64,000 nucleotides of DNA from Jaltomata sinuosa (taxonomy: Eukaryota; Streptophyta; Magnoliopsida; Solanales; Solanaceae): positions 124,001 to 188,000 of the forward strand of contig QJPP01000332.1 in assembly GCA_003996215.1 (NCBI GenBank), given 5' to 3'. Made by a program: the position numbers and the translations under genes. Positions 1-10,539 of this stretch are shown in pieces. The notes beneath the pieces are model-generated. The model did not search any database. It worked only from the letters and a program-made list of their open reading frames with translations, and was not told the origin of the DNA. Numbering within the stretch: the first letter of the stretch is position 1; each line of letters starts with the position of its first letter.

Positions 1-200
1 CCAGCGCTACCTAGGCGCACGCAGCCAGGCGCTGCACACACGACCCAGGCGCACGCAGCCAAGCATAGGCACACGCGGCCCAGGCACATGCGATCGTGCA
101 CAGGCGCACGTGGCACACGGAGTCGGGCACAGGTGCATGCAGAGGAAGGGGACCGACTGGGGATATTGTGTGCACGCGGCCATGCCCATGCGTGGGCAAT
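1..200 (-). promoter_or_regulatory. CG-rich word array in U3 of element E LTR
   Basis: About a dozen degenerate copies of words such as CAGGCGCACGC and GCACACGCGG follow one another with little spacing. The stretch is far richer in C+G than the AT-rich LTR around it. The second LTR carries the same array at 20050-20250, immediately upstream (minus strand) of a TATA-like box. Function unknown. Confidence 0.6.
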
Positions 201-918
201 GGCCTGGCTGGTGCCATGACAGAAACCAGCAACCAACAACCAAAGAAACACTAGAATTTCTTAGATGGACCCTCGGGAATGCATCCGGGGTCCCGCAAAC
301 ACAAACGAACTACGCTACTCAACTAAAAATAGCATTCTGGACTCTATGAAATCGACGAAAATCCCAACGGAGGTCGATTTAATAAAAAGTGGGCGCCACA
401 TTCAAAATTAACTTTAGGCCAACTTTTCCAAAATGGAATACTATGGCTCAAAATGAGTCTGGAAGCCTCAGGACCAGCACTAAAGGTCCCTCCAGCCCAA
501 AGCCGACATTCTGGAGCTAACAACGCAGACATAATTTCCATCCGAGACCGTCTTCTCTGAATGTTGACCAAAGTCAAACTTCCATGTTCAATAGGCTAGA
601 AACACAAAAAAGCAACATAAAACTAAATCAAAATCTCCCAAGCCCCGATCGAGGGTCCAACTAGACCAAAATCCATGCTCCGGAGCTAACAAAACTGTCA
701 GAATTAGATTTTGAGATATTTACCAAGAATTTTGACCAAAGTCAATGATTTCCTTGGTTTAAGCTCTAAAATAGGGAAACGGTCATAACGACCAAACAAA
801 CGGCCAGGGCACCAAACCACCGATCCCAGCAAGCCATAAATGACTTGGGCCCACTAGAGGAATGCTCTAATAGTATAAAGAAAGCAAAAATGAGAGAATG
901 AACGGAAGGGTCATTACA
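1..918 (-). repeat. 3' LTR of element E (partial)
   Basis: Homologous to 20050-20966 over its whole length, ending in the same GGGTCATTACA terminus at 908-918. In the minus orientation this is the 5' (U3) part of the 3' LTR. The rest lies left of the window. Confidence 0.88.
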
Positions 919-2380
919 TCATCCACTACTAAAAAAAGGAATTTCATCCGCAAAAGTCAAGAAAAAGAGAACACCTGAAGGCTCAAACAATAAAAGATAC
1001 TAAGCCCGCACCACTCTTTCGGTCTCCCACTAGCTTTACCGATCGGACGACACCCTATGGAGCTATACCAAAGGAAAACTACCAGGAACCTTAACTTCTT
1101 ACAAGCCAAACTAGGCCACAATCTTTAACTCAAAAAGCTCCAAAGGTCTGTCAACTGAACCGAACCTCAAGAAACTCAACCAGAAAGCACAAACACAACA
1201 CCGAGACCAAGAAAACCAAGGCAAGCAACCCACAAAACTAGAAACTTGATACCACAATATAGTTCACTCAGAAAGCCACCACTCAACCTTCTAACTCATG
1301 AATTCATTAATCCGCAAAACCCTTCTATCTAACCTGAGTCCTCTGCACCATAACTAAGAAGCTTCACATAAGTCGAACACTTAAGCCACCCTCGAAACAT
1401 CAACCAGCCCACCCAAGGCCTATAGTCCTCGCTATACCTAACCTCAAATAAGGTCTCCTTCATACTCAAACTCTATTCAAGCCAAGCTCTAGTCTACTAG
1501 TCTCTGACATCCAAAATACCAACCCGTAGCATATCCTCAAAAACTAGAGTAACCTGCCCCGACTGACTATCAACTAACATACACATATTTTTGCTAAGAT
1601 TATCCTCGATACCTGATACCTGAACCAACTATCAGAGCTCATCTACCATTTGCACACTGAGGTTGGGAATGATATAGATGAACACCCTGTGTCAAAGGAG
1701 AATCTCCCAACTGTAGAACAAAACCAACCTCATTGAACCGTGCCAAGTCTGAATCGACTAAAAGTGAATGAACTAGGGTAACCCGCCCTAGAAAACCCAA
1801 ACAAAGCCAAACTCTGCAAGGAGTATGGTAAGTCTACCACAAAGTCCGTAGCCATCAACTAACTCTATATTCCAGGAATACCGCTGCTGCTCCAAATCCT
1901 CAAAACACTATCTGGATTTATGATCATCCTACTAACCTCGCTACTTAGAAAGAAGTCCACCTCACCGTGAATACCGAGTCACACCAACCTGTAGGCAAAG
2001 GAAAGGATGTCTGAAGTCCAAGGTCACCACCTAACTATTGAAAACTTCATAATCTTTCAACTTACCCTCTGGCTCAAAACACCCACTCTGTTTTACCAGT
2101 ATACAAACCACCAACTCCGAAAGCATTCAACATACCATAACTCCTGGCCCATACTGACAGAGCCTAACCAACACTAGAATCCTATACAACAGACACCTCT
2201 TGGAGAATCAACCAAATCAAGTCTCCAACTCTCAGAACACCAAGGCGACCATTGATCTCAAAGTACCATTAGAATCAAAACTATCCCAGCTGGCCTTAAT
2301 CCACATAACCTGATTATATTTAACATACAACCGCTGATTCTCAAACTGATGCTACTGAATCTGTCCAACTAAGGTAGAAT
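919..2380 (-). pseudogene. Element E pol remnant, 3' part (integrase and downstream)
   Basis: Minus-strand internal DNA of element E between its 3' LTR and solo LTR S. Around 1800-1855 the minus strand gives a short integrase-like stretch (ATDFVVDLP) resembling the conserved first-aspartate region of Ty3/gypsy integrases. Stops and frameshifts prevent any long frame, and the distal part near 919-1500 is not recognisable as protein. I assign it to pol from its position downstream of the RT remains at 4504-5417 and this one motif. Confidence 0.55.
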
Positions 2381-4503
2381 TGTAACACCCCAGAAAGTTA
2401 TTCAGCTTTTAAACTCAGAATCTCAATTTCTTTTAGCTTTTCAAGGTTCACGAGTCCAAACAATGGACCATGGTCTGAATCACAGGTCATGGAATAGAGT
2501 CATGGTTTAATCTCTGCCAGGCTCAGACTATGGTCTGAGAGCTACGAGTTAGTTCTATGGATTGTAGTTCTGTCTACGACCCATCCTGTCAACACGTGGT
2601 ATCATACCTGAGGATTGACTGATTCCCAGGAACTATTAGTCAAGTCTACGGCCCATAGTTTGAACTACAGACCGTCCTCTTGACTCGTGAAACTTGATCA
2701 GAGACCTGCCAAGTCCTTCAGGAATGATGAATTAGTTTGATGAGCCGTAATCTATTCTACGGTCAGTCCTATTGACCTGTAGACTGCCTTCTGCAGCCTG
2801 TTCACTTGGCCAAGAATGATAGATGGAACCTCGAGCGGTGGTTTAGTCTATGACCCATGGAATCCGTTCGTGGCCCCTAAAAGTTAACTTTTTCTAGCTT
2901 TTTCCTAATTATGTCCCAGGGGTATTTTAGTCATTACACACCTTTTTAACTCATAAATGATGTCATTTTGACTATTTTTAGAAGGGTTTTCACCCTCATT
3001 ATCCTAAGTCCCTCCTCAAATCTTCATTCATCTCCCAAAAAGAAAAGGAACCCCTTCAAGCTCCAAGATCAAGTCTCCTTTCTTTTCAATTTCAAGTGGG
3101 TTAACTTTAATCAAGGTGTGTGAGTATTCAATAATAGGTTTCCTTTACCCTTGTGCCCAAAAACCCCAATTCTTATTTTGAATCATGAACTTGTGAAATT
3201 AGGGTTTTGATATAAATTGGGGAAAGCTTATGAAATTAATTTCTATGCATCAATTAATGGTTTATTATGGTTTATTTATGATTTGAATAAGATTCCTTAA
3301 TTGATTTCAAAAGCCCATGCATTAAAGTTAATTTCTAGCATAATTCCATTGAATTGTAGGTTTTCAAGTGAAAGTTTACATGTTTAAATAACATGTACTA
3401 ATGTATTTATGAAATTACATGCCTAATTATTCAAGTATGGATTTATGAAGGAAAAGTATGTTTTGAATTATGGCTATGCTAAGCTTCAAGAACTTATGAT
3501 ATGAGAATTGCATGATACCCGATGTGTTTTCATGCTTTTCAACAAGATTTGGCATGAGATTATGCCACTATGAATTTATGAGCTATATGTACATGTTTTG
3601 GGAGTAGTATTTAGCACCGAGCGATGAGAGTTCGATTATCCAAGTCCAAAACTACGTTGCCAGTGTAGGTTATGAATTGCCCTATGGGCTTATGAGAGTA
3701 GTTCCACATCTTAATGTATGGTGTCCTGTGATTTAGCGGGCATTAGGGCAGCTTTGCCAACTAGGGTTATATAGTTGGATATGGTGACTCATTTCTTGGC
3801 ACGGTTCAAGTCAACTTTGCTAACTAGGGTTATATAGTTAGATTTCATGTAGCTCGCATGGTCTATTTTCAGTTATAATAAACTCCCGTATGAATGTTTT
3901 GACTTGTTTAAGATGATGATATCTATTTTGAAATTTTGACTCTCATGTTACGCTTACTCCTTTCAAATTATGAGATTTACTATTGATAACTCCTTTATGC
4001 ATGAGATAAGTTTATAATTACACTTTAAGTATGTTTTCATTATATGCATGTATACCTCACATACTCAGTACATCCTATAGTACTGACGCACATTTTGCGC
4101 TGCATCCTTTTGATGATGCAGATTCAGGTTTCCTCCCTCAGACACTTGGCTAGTCAGTGTCAGCCGTTCAGACTTATTGGTGAGTCCTCTTCCTACGAGT
4201 ACCGGAGTTATGATTGGTTCTCTTTATGTCCTTTTTCTTGGATTCATGAGTTAGTATGGGTCTTGTCCCATCAACTCCTATTTCAGATTTATAGGCTTCA
4301 GACGTAGCTAGTTGTATTCTGGATGAGTCCTAGTAGACTTTTTGGCTATTTTTGTTTATGGATTTCTATCTCCTCCCTATGTATGCTTCCACTTTATTTC
4401 CTTAAGTTATCTGAGTATGTTATGGTCAAGGGTTAATCTAGGGCACTCGTGTCCTGGATCCCGTGTTACATCTAGGGGGTAGCCTCGAGGCTTAGGCGTG
4501 ACA
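2381..4503 (+). repeat. Solo LTR S (family of J, L and M) with TSD AGAAT
   Basis: Begins TGTAACACCCC and ends GGCGTGACA. AGAAT at 2376-2380 is repeated exactly at 4504-4508, and no internal region follows, so this is a solo LTR. The 3' end (CTAGGGGGTAGCCTCGAGG...) matches the end of LTR M at 63299-63323, which fixes orientation as plus. A leader with a possible splice donor (CAAGGTGTGTGAG) lies near 3113. It sits inside the pol remnant of element E, so it is younger than E. Confidence 0.9.
2450..2885 (+). promoter_or_regulatory. Word array in solo LTR S (TGGTCTGA / GACCGT / ACCCATGG type)
   Basis: Degenerate words such as CCATGGTCTGA, CTACGACCCAT and CAGACCGTCCT recur in both orientations roughly every 20-45 bp. 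The block ends just before the conserved AGGGGTATTTT leader region at 2929. Homologous blocks occur in LTRs J, L and M. Confidence 0.55.
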
Positions 4504-5417
4504 AGAATGGACCTTGCACTGGCTAGAACACTGCTGGGATCTGGCAAGTCAAACCTAGCCATATGGTTAGCCAAGGATTGGATTTCCAAGGCCAACGGCC
4601 ACTCCAAAACTGAAATAGAGAAGCTAAGTTGTCTGCACTTACTGCCTTCTGGCTCAAAGGTGCTGCAATCGAAGAGAACCTTCCATGAACCATCTGAAGT
4701 GACCTGCTATACCACAATTATGAAACCCTATTCCAATTTCCAATCAATGCCTTTGTCAAACCCCTGAGTAGACTCATACGCCATCGATGAACACTATAGA
4801 AACTAGAGCCAACTAGGTTCTGAATATATAATTTTCCCAATCTATAGATGCTACTGAGACCTGAGTCATCCAAAGAATATAACAAGGAAATCACAGCTGA
4901 TGCAACAAGCCCCTGAAGGTAGTACTGGAAAAGCCTACCACCTCGATCTCTACCAGAAGGAATCCTGACCTTGAATTTATCTAAGGAAAATGCCGCTGCG
5001 CTCTCTAGTCAGGAAAATCAAGTCATCAACATACAAACCTAAGCATACCTTTAGTCGTCACCTTAGTCGGCTACTAGTAACCCATACATACATACAAGGA
5101 GTCATCTCCCTCCTTTTTCAAACCAAACAAAACCCTTTATAAAGATACCCTGAACCTGACAAACTCTTTCTTAGAAGATCCTGGAGCTGTTCCCTTAGCT
5201 CCCACATCTTTTAATGGCGACACTTAATAAGGCAAGAAAAGAATAGGCCAAATGCGCAACTCAACCATAATGCTACGGTCAAAACTCAACCCAACTGGAA
5301 CTGGGGTAAACAATTGAGACAACTCAATACACCTGCCAACTTCCTAAATAAATAATTAAAGAAGGTCGATTCTAATCTCTCGAGAAAAGCAAACCATCCA
5401 ATATCCACTTGCATATC
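4504..5417 (-). pseudogene. Element E pol remnant, RT to RNase H/integrase linker
   Basis: The minus strand shows degenerate chromovirus pol. Near 4985-5040 there is a YVDDLIFLT-type stretch resembling the RT active-site box, and upstream an ELREQLQDLLRK-like stretch that in this family begins the RT domain. At 4495-4600 the frame reads SLANHMARFDLPDPSSVLA, resembling the linker between RNase H and integrase. Many stops and frameshifts. It continues the sequence interrupted by solo LTR S, and element A then interrupts it at 5418. Confidence 0.65.
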
Positions 5418-6913
5418 TGATAAGTCAGTAATCTACCAACTTATTGAGCCTATATCCATGAATTATTGCTATGTTTTGAATCGATTTAGAGGTTATTATG
5501 GCCTTTATTGATGTCTATGCATGTACTTTTGATAGAAGATGAAAAACAAGGATATGGACCCAAAAAGAGCCAAAAGGAGCTAAGTGTGAAGAGTTGAGAA
5601 AAGCTGAAGAATCTAAACCAAGATGCGGTGGCTGTGCGACATGCACAAGATGAGGTACGGTTCGAACCTCCTCCGCATGAAGCTGCTAAAGTTGCTGAAG
5701 ATTCTGCTAAGGAGTGCAGCCACTGTGCGACGCGCACATCCCGTGGTGCAAAATGCACCACCTTCGCACGAAACTCACTAATGCTGCTGAAGTCACTGGT
5801 CAAATTGAAGTAGGTGTGCGACGTGCACATTGAAACGTGCGAACCGCACATCACACCATCTCCAAAAAGGCAAACTTGTCCTAATTTTATGTGACGACTT
5901 GGGAAAATATAAAAGGCCATTTTAGGCTCAAATTGTATATACAACACTTCAGACCTGATTCCTAGAGAATAGTTTTTGCTTTGTAAACAATTTTCCACCT
6001 CCATTGAGAGAGCGTTTTCAATCCAAATATCTTGGTTAACAATTTGTGTGCCTAATTTGATTCTAGAATTTGAGATTCAGCTATAATGGATGGGAATTTG
6101 ACTTACCCAGATGGTATCTCTTCTTCTCCTACTATGAGTGGCTAAATTCTCTTGTCTAGGGGTGTATTGATGATGTGTGCTTAGCTAATGGGTGTGGGTG
6201 TTGTTAATTCACCTTTATAATGGCTTATTTGACATGGGTCTAGTAATTTCACCAAGTTTTAATCCTAAAATTGATGGTTGCAAATATTAATTTACATTAC
6301 TTGGCTATGTCATTGCTCGGGAGAGAATTTCATAGTTGTGGATGTGAAATTGCTAGTGGGTAATTGGGAATCCATATAGATTGGAGGCTAAAAATTACTC
6401 TAATCGCAGGAATATCCCATTTAAGGGTCCGAGCTAGAAATAGGACGACCTCCCTAAGCTAATGTTGGTTGAATGTTTATCACACCGATGATGTTCTAAC
6501 CGAAATCATTGGAAATGTGGATGTTGATCGAGAGATAGCATTCCACACCTATGACCAACGCTATTCATGTCAATAGGTGAGAGTAGAAGTGAATTAATGA
6601 GTACCCCATTCTATAGCTAATACCCCATTGGATATGCATCCCTAGTCATCTATTCAATCTTGGTACACCCGCCATTAGTTTTATTGCTTTTAATTGAATT
6701 GTATTTGTAGTGACAACATTCCCAATTCCCCCCAATTTTTACTTGTTTTAGTTTGAGCAATTACTCTCGCCTTGAAATCAACTCATACAATCTCTAGTTG
6801 GCTAAGTAAAGTCCCTTTGGTACGACCTCGACATCCTTTGGGTTTATAAATTTTATTTTGCTGCACGATCTTCGTGGCCTCCTAATTGGAGAGCACGATT
6901 TGAGCATTCATAA
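5418..6913 (+). repeat. 5' LTR of element A
   Basis: Pairs with 14123-15619. The first roughly 390 bp differ at about 30 positions between the two LTRs, but the remaining roughly 1.1 kb differ at only about six (hand count). The 3' end is altered (TTCATAAA versus TTCATCAA). A long antisense open frame at 5486-6004 exists only because of base composition and is not called. Confidence 0.9.
5620..5920 (+). promoter_or_regulatory. U3 word array and TATA-like box, element A 5' LTR
   Basis: Words of the GTGCGACGCGCAC type (CTGTGCGACATGCACA, TGTGCGACGCGCACAT, TGTGCGACGTGCACAT, GTGCGAACCGCACAT) fill 5620-5860. A TATA-like AAAATATAAAAGG follows at 5904-5916, then a leader. The same arrangement is in the 3' LTR at 14330-14622 and in element B. 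That this is the promoter is inferred from position. Confidence 0.6.
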
Positions 6914-6917
6914 AAAA

Positions 6918-6937
6918 TGGCGCCGTTACCGGGGACT
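6918..6937 (+). other. Primer binding site, tRNA-Asp type (element A)
   Basis: TGGCGCCGTTACCGGGGACT directly follows the 5' LTR. It matches the complement of the plant tRNA-Asp(GTC) 3' end with one internal difference plus the distal bases. Athila-lineage elements are known to use this primer. Confidence 0.85.
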
Positions 6938-7040
6938 TCAGTTGATAGCTATTTTTGATTGTTGTTTTGAAATCACCTTGAGAGTACTTATTTCTTTTAA
7001 TTTTGTTTGTTGTTTGTGTTGTGATTAAGCAGGCTAGACT

Positions 7041-7345
7041 ATGAATGAAGACGACGACAATGAGAGTGTTGACAGTTTCATACAAGCCGACGAGGCTGAG
7101 CCTATGATGCAAGGGGGTGTAGGTGCAATTCGCCTACTCCCTACAGTGGGAAATGCTGTTTTTCATGAGACTAGCATCATGCTCCACTTAATCTAAATGA
7201 AAGGTCTATTTGGTGGAGAAACACATGAAGATGCCAACCGGTATATTCGGAATTTTATGGAGATTTGCCAACTGTTCATCTTCCAACATATCTCCCAACA
7301 ATCTACTGAAATTGTCGTATCTCAGTCCTTCATAGAGTCACTTCC
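7041..7345 (+). pseudogene. gag: Gag N-terminal part, element A
   Basis: ATG at 7041 opens a frame encoding an acidic N terminus (NEDDDNESVD) followed by a conserved segment with VGAIRLLPTVGN and MEICQL, matching the start of the gag in element B at 33014. One in-frame TAA interrupts it near 7195, where B has a glutamine codon. The similarity to B ends near 7345, where a foreign chromovirus segment replaces the central Gag domain. The gag tail at 8000-8717 is in the same frame as this start. Retrotransposon Gag forms the virus-like particle; this copy cannot make the full protein. Confidence 0.75.
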
Positions 7346-8000
7346 GCGAATCTACTAGAGTTGGAGATGATTGATTTTGATGTTATTCTTATTATGGATT
7401 AGTTGTATGCTTGTTATGCCTCGGTTGATTGTCGTACTCGAGTTATTAGTTTTAAGTTTCCAAATGAACCTGTCTTAGAGTGGCAAGGTAGTCTTCCATC
7501 CTTAAAAGGTCATTTCATATCTTATCTTAAAGCCAGGAAGATGATTTCTAAGGGTTATGTTTATCATATAGTTCGAGTTATGGACACGGAGTCCAAAACC
7601 CCATCCTTTCAGTCTGTTCCTATTGTGAATAAGTTCCCAGAAGTGTTTCTCGAGTATATGCCTAGAGTCTCTCCCGAGCGGGAGATCAACTTTGGGATAG
7701 ATCTTCTTCCAGATAAGAATCCTATCTCTATTCCTCCCTATAGAACGGCTCCCACAGAGCTCAAGGAATTGAAGGATCAATTGAAAGACCTCCTTGATAA
7801 GGGTTTTATTCGACCCAATATATCTCCATGAGGTGCTCTAGTCTTATTCGTGTGAAAGAAATATAGTTCCCTCAGAATGTGCATCGACTATCGCCAGTTG
7901 AACAAGGTCACAATCAAGAATAAGTATCCCATTCCTAGGATTGATGACTTGTTTGATCCGCTTCAGGGTGCTAGTTTCTTCTCCAAGATTGACCTTTTTT
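7346..8000 (+). pseudogene. Captured chromovirus pol segment (protease end to RT start) inside gag of element A
   Basis: The frame containing 7403-7831 and 7877-8000 encodes the join from aspartic protease to RT of a Tekay/Del-type chromovirus. It shows EMIDFDVIL, then YLKARKMISKG, FPEVFLEYMPRVSPER, LKDLLDKGFIRPNISP, MCIDYRQLNKVTIKNKYP and finally GASFFSKIDL, where homology stops abruptly. Stops at 7400-7402, 7829-7831 and near 7852 are each one transition from a sense codon. The frame differs from the gag frame on both sides. The segment stands in place of about 330 bp of gag present in element B, so it is a replacement and not a simple insertion. It is from a different retroelement lineage than its host. 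Confidence 0.85.
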
Positions 8001-8717
8001 TCCATAGACTCGACTTTGTTAAAGAGAATGACAAAGACCAATCAAGCTTGGCATACAAGAGAAGCAGATGTGACATCTTTGGGAGGACCCTCATCTATCT
8101 TGATCAATGAAACGAGGAAAAAAGAGGAAGAGCGAGATGAGACAATGGACAAAATGATGACACAAATTGACTTGATGGCCAAGCATGTGATGGGAGCTGA
8201 CGGTGCTAAGTTAGTGAATGCAGTGAGTACATCGGAAATCAAAGCTAGTGATGATGAGCTAATGATTGTGGTTGATGGAAAGCTGTGTTTTGTGTTAGTG
8301 GGTTCTTATCCCGGGTATTATAGCCCGAGGGAGGAGAATCAAGGTTGGATTCGAGACAAAGAAAGAGAAAGAAATTGGAGGGATAGAAAGAAGGATGGTG
8401 ATCGTTTCAATCACCAGAGTTTGAATCCCTATATCCCTCTGAATAAGGCAGACTCTCTCTACCAACTGGGGACAAGCAACCTCAGACAATCGAATATAGA
8501 GGACATGCTGTCCTTGGTTCTCAAGAAGGTCGATACCATAAATACGGGAGTGAGCGAGCTAAAGAGTGAGGTCTTAACACTTCACCAAATGGTGAGCTCC
8601 CACAGCGCCTTGATCAAGCATCTTGAGGCCCAAATGATCCACCTCTCAAGCCAAATTAACCTGAGGATGAAATGGACGTTTCCTAGTGACACCATCGCCA
8701 ACCCAAAGAATGATTAA
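8001..8717 (+). pseudogene. gag: Gag C-terminal part, element A
   Basis: The open frame resumes gag with MTKTNQAWHTREADV and ends at TAA 8715-8717, aligned throughout with element B 33650-34342. It is rich in charged residues (RKKEEERDETMDK, RDKERERNWRDRKKDGDR) and has a heptad-like, probably coiled-coil tail (SLVLKKVDTINTGVSELKSEV). I see no CCHC zinc knuckle, unlike most Gags. No stop occurs in this 239-codon part, so it is less decayed than the N-terminal piece. Confidence 0.75.
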
Positions 8718-8866
8718 GGATTGAGGTAGCATCGTCGTGCCGCGACATTAAATCAAGCGCTGCTTGGGAGGCAACCCAAGTTTTTTTTTTTGGTTATCTT
8801 TTGTTATTTTTGGTGTCTTTGTAGGAATGCATGGATGGAGAAATTGAACCAGGGAAAGAAATTAAA
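8718..8866 (+). other. Conserved noncoding junction after gag (element A)
   Basis: The block CGTGCCGCGACATTAAATCA followed by AGCGCTGCTTGGGAGGCAAC recurs after gag in element B (34359-34405) and, inverted, in element D near 41770-41825. It is nearly identical in all three although the LTRs of D differ strongly. A similar phrase is familiar from other Athila-type elements. Role unknown. Confidence 0.7.
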
Positions 8867-9466
8867 AAGGGGATGTGCGGTGGACTGTGCAGACCACACA
8901 AGCAATTGTGCATCTCGCACAACCTATCGCACGCAACACTAGAAGACTTGAAGGAAATCTGAAAAAGGGGAGGTGATGTGCGCCGGGCCATGCAGACTGC
9001 ACGAGCCTAAGTGCGCATCTCACCTCCATCATACGATGAAACAGATGCCTGGACAAACTCAGGGGAGAAACAGGGGGTATGTGCGATACGCCATGTAGTT
9101 CGCCCCTTGACTGGTGAGAATCACATGTCACGGATCATGGAAGATAACTTTAAATTTTAATTGATCTAACTCATTGACCGACCCGACCCGGATAGCGACC
9201 CGGCTGTCTTTTTCTTTTTTTTTTCTTTTAAAATCACCTCTTCTATTCTTTTTCCACCATCTTTCTCTACAACTCCAGAAATTCCCTCTCAAAACTCTCT
9301 CTAAATCCCTCAAAGACTCCCAAAACCTTCTTCTCCTCTCACCCAATCTTCTCCGCTAAACCTCCACTATCGCCGCCATCATTATCCGAGAAGGTCTTGT
9401 GGGTCACCATTGTTGGAGTTCAAAAAGCTTTGATTTTCATTCTTTTCTTCATAATCTTCACTTGTG
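8867..9466 (+). promoter_or_regulatory. Internal promoter-like block and pyrimidine leader upstream of ORF2, element A
   Basis: 8867-9125 repeats the LTR word set (GTGCAGACCACACAAG, GTGCATCTCGCACA, GTGCGATACGCCATG). It is followed by CGACCCGACCCGG at 9179-9191, TTTTAAAATC, and about 150 bp of CT-rich leader ending in TTGTGGTAAGTT, a good 5' splice site. This mirrors the order seen in the LTRs (array, AT-rich box, leader). Element B has the same layout at 34500-35098. Promoter activity is inferred only. Confidence 0.45.
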
Positions 9467-10536
9467 GTAAGTTCCCCGACATTAAATAATTATTTTTATG
9501 ATAGTTGGGAACTCATATTGTGAAACATGCTTAGTGGAATCGCCATGTTGAATTTGAGTGAGATAAGAAAATTTTGGGTCCCTAATTTTGAGTTGTTTTG
9601 ATAATACCTCTTAGAGTAAACTTGGTAGGGCTTTGATTTTATGAATGCATGTTGATTTGTAGCAATTTTTATCCTTAATGTTTGTGTTGGGGTAAAGTCT
9701 GAATAACCCACTCGTGACTAATGAATGATTTGGCCCGATGATAGATTGAGTGACGTCGTTCTTAAGGGAGAATCATCGTCTGTCATGAAGTTTGATTGAT
9801 AGTTGACCATTGAGGTTGAATATTGCTGATTGTATGCCCATGATCCTTATTGAAAATCTATTTGGGGTGTATGTTTTGTGAATGAAAGAGTGATTGTTGC
9901 TATGCTTATTGGTGCCCATTGTTGTAGAAAGGGCTTGATGTTCTCGATGATAGACGGGGTAACGTCCATATTAAGGGAAGTCGTTGAGTCCTTTCTTTCT
10001 TGTGTTTGTGTTAATGAAAATCCGAGGAAGTCTGAGTACCTGGAAGTTAAGGTCATAGTCCTTTTTCCCCTCTGTTTAATGTGTGTTAGTTGTTGTATGG
10101 TACCAAGTGCCGAAGCACATCTTGCTCTATGAATCACATGTGTAACTCACAAGAACACAAGGAATTGAAAATTCCAATTGTGTCATTGTGCGCTTCGCAT
10201 ACGATGCACAGATCTTGATATGGGGGTCGCATAAGGCATCGCACCATGTTGAAAAGAATGAGCAGGTCACTAATCTGAGGGGCGACACCTGGTGCGACAC
10301 ATACTTCTGGTGGTGCGAATCGCACCAGCGTCATACCTCTATTGGAAAATCCTTGTAGGTTCTTCTGGCTTGCGCGACAGCACATGCGATGTGCACTCCT
10401 CTAAGTGCATTTTTCATTGTCCGCACAAGACAACAATTACCCACTTTGTTTGTCCAATCCATTGCCTTCCATCCTTTGTAGTTGGCTAACTTCTTTTTAG
10501 GTTTTATTTTTTTTAGCTCACAATCTCTATATGTAG
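9467..10536 (+). other. Putative 5'-UTR intron before ORF2, element A
   Basis: GTAAGT at 9467 and a pyrimidine-rich stretch ending ATATGTAG at 10536 bracket 1070 bp. ORF2 begins with ATG four bases later. Element B has an equivalent 1059-bp interval (35099-36157) with donor GTAAGT and acceptor ATGCAG, again three bases before the ATG. Two copies of a roughly 35-base motif (GATGATAGAT...TTAAGGG) lie inside at 9736 and 9946. Words of the GCGAATCGCACC type occur at 10180-10400. Splicing is inferred from the sites. Confidence 0.45.
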
Positions 10537-10539
10537 AAT

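Noticed and set aside
5486..6004. 172-codon minus-strand open frame in the element A LTR (repeated at 14210-14710)
   Set aside because: It runs antisense through U3 and the leader, its composition follows the word array, and its presence in both LTRs only reflects LTR duplication and the near-identical second part.
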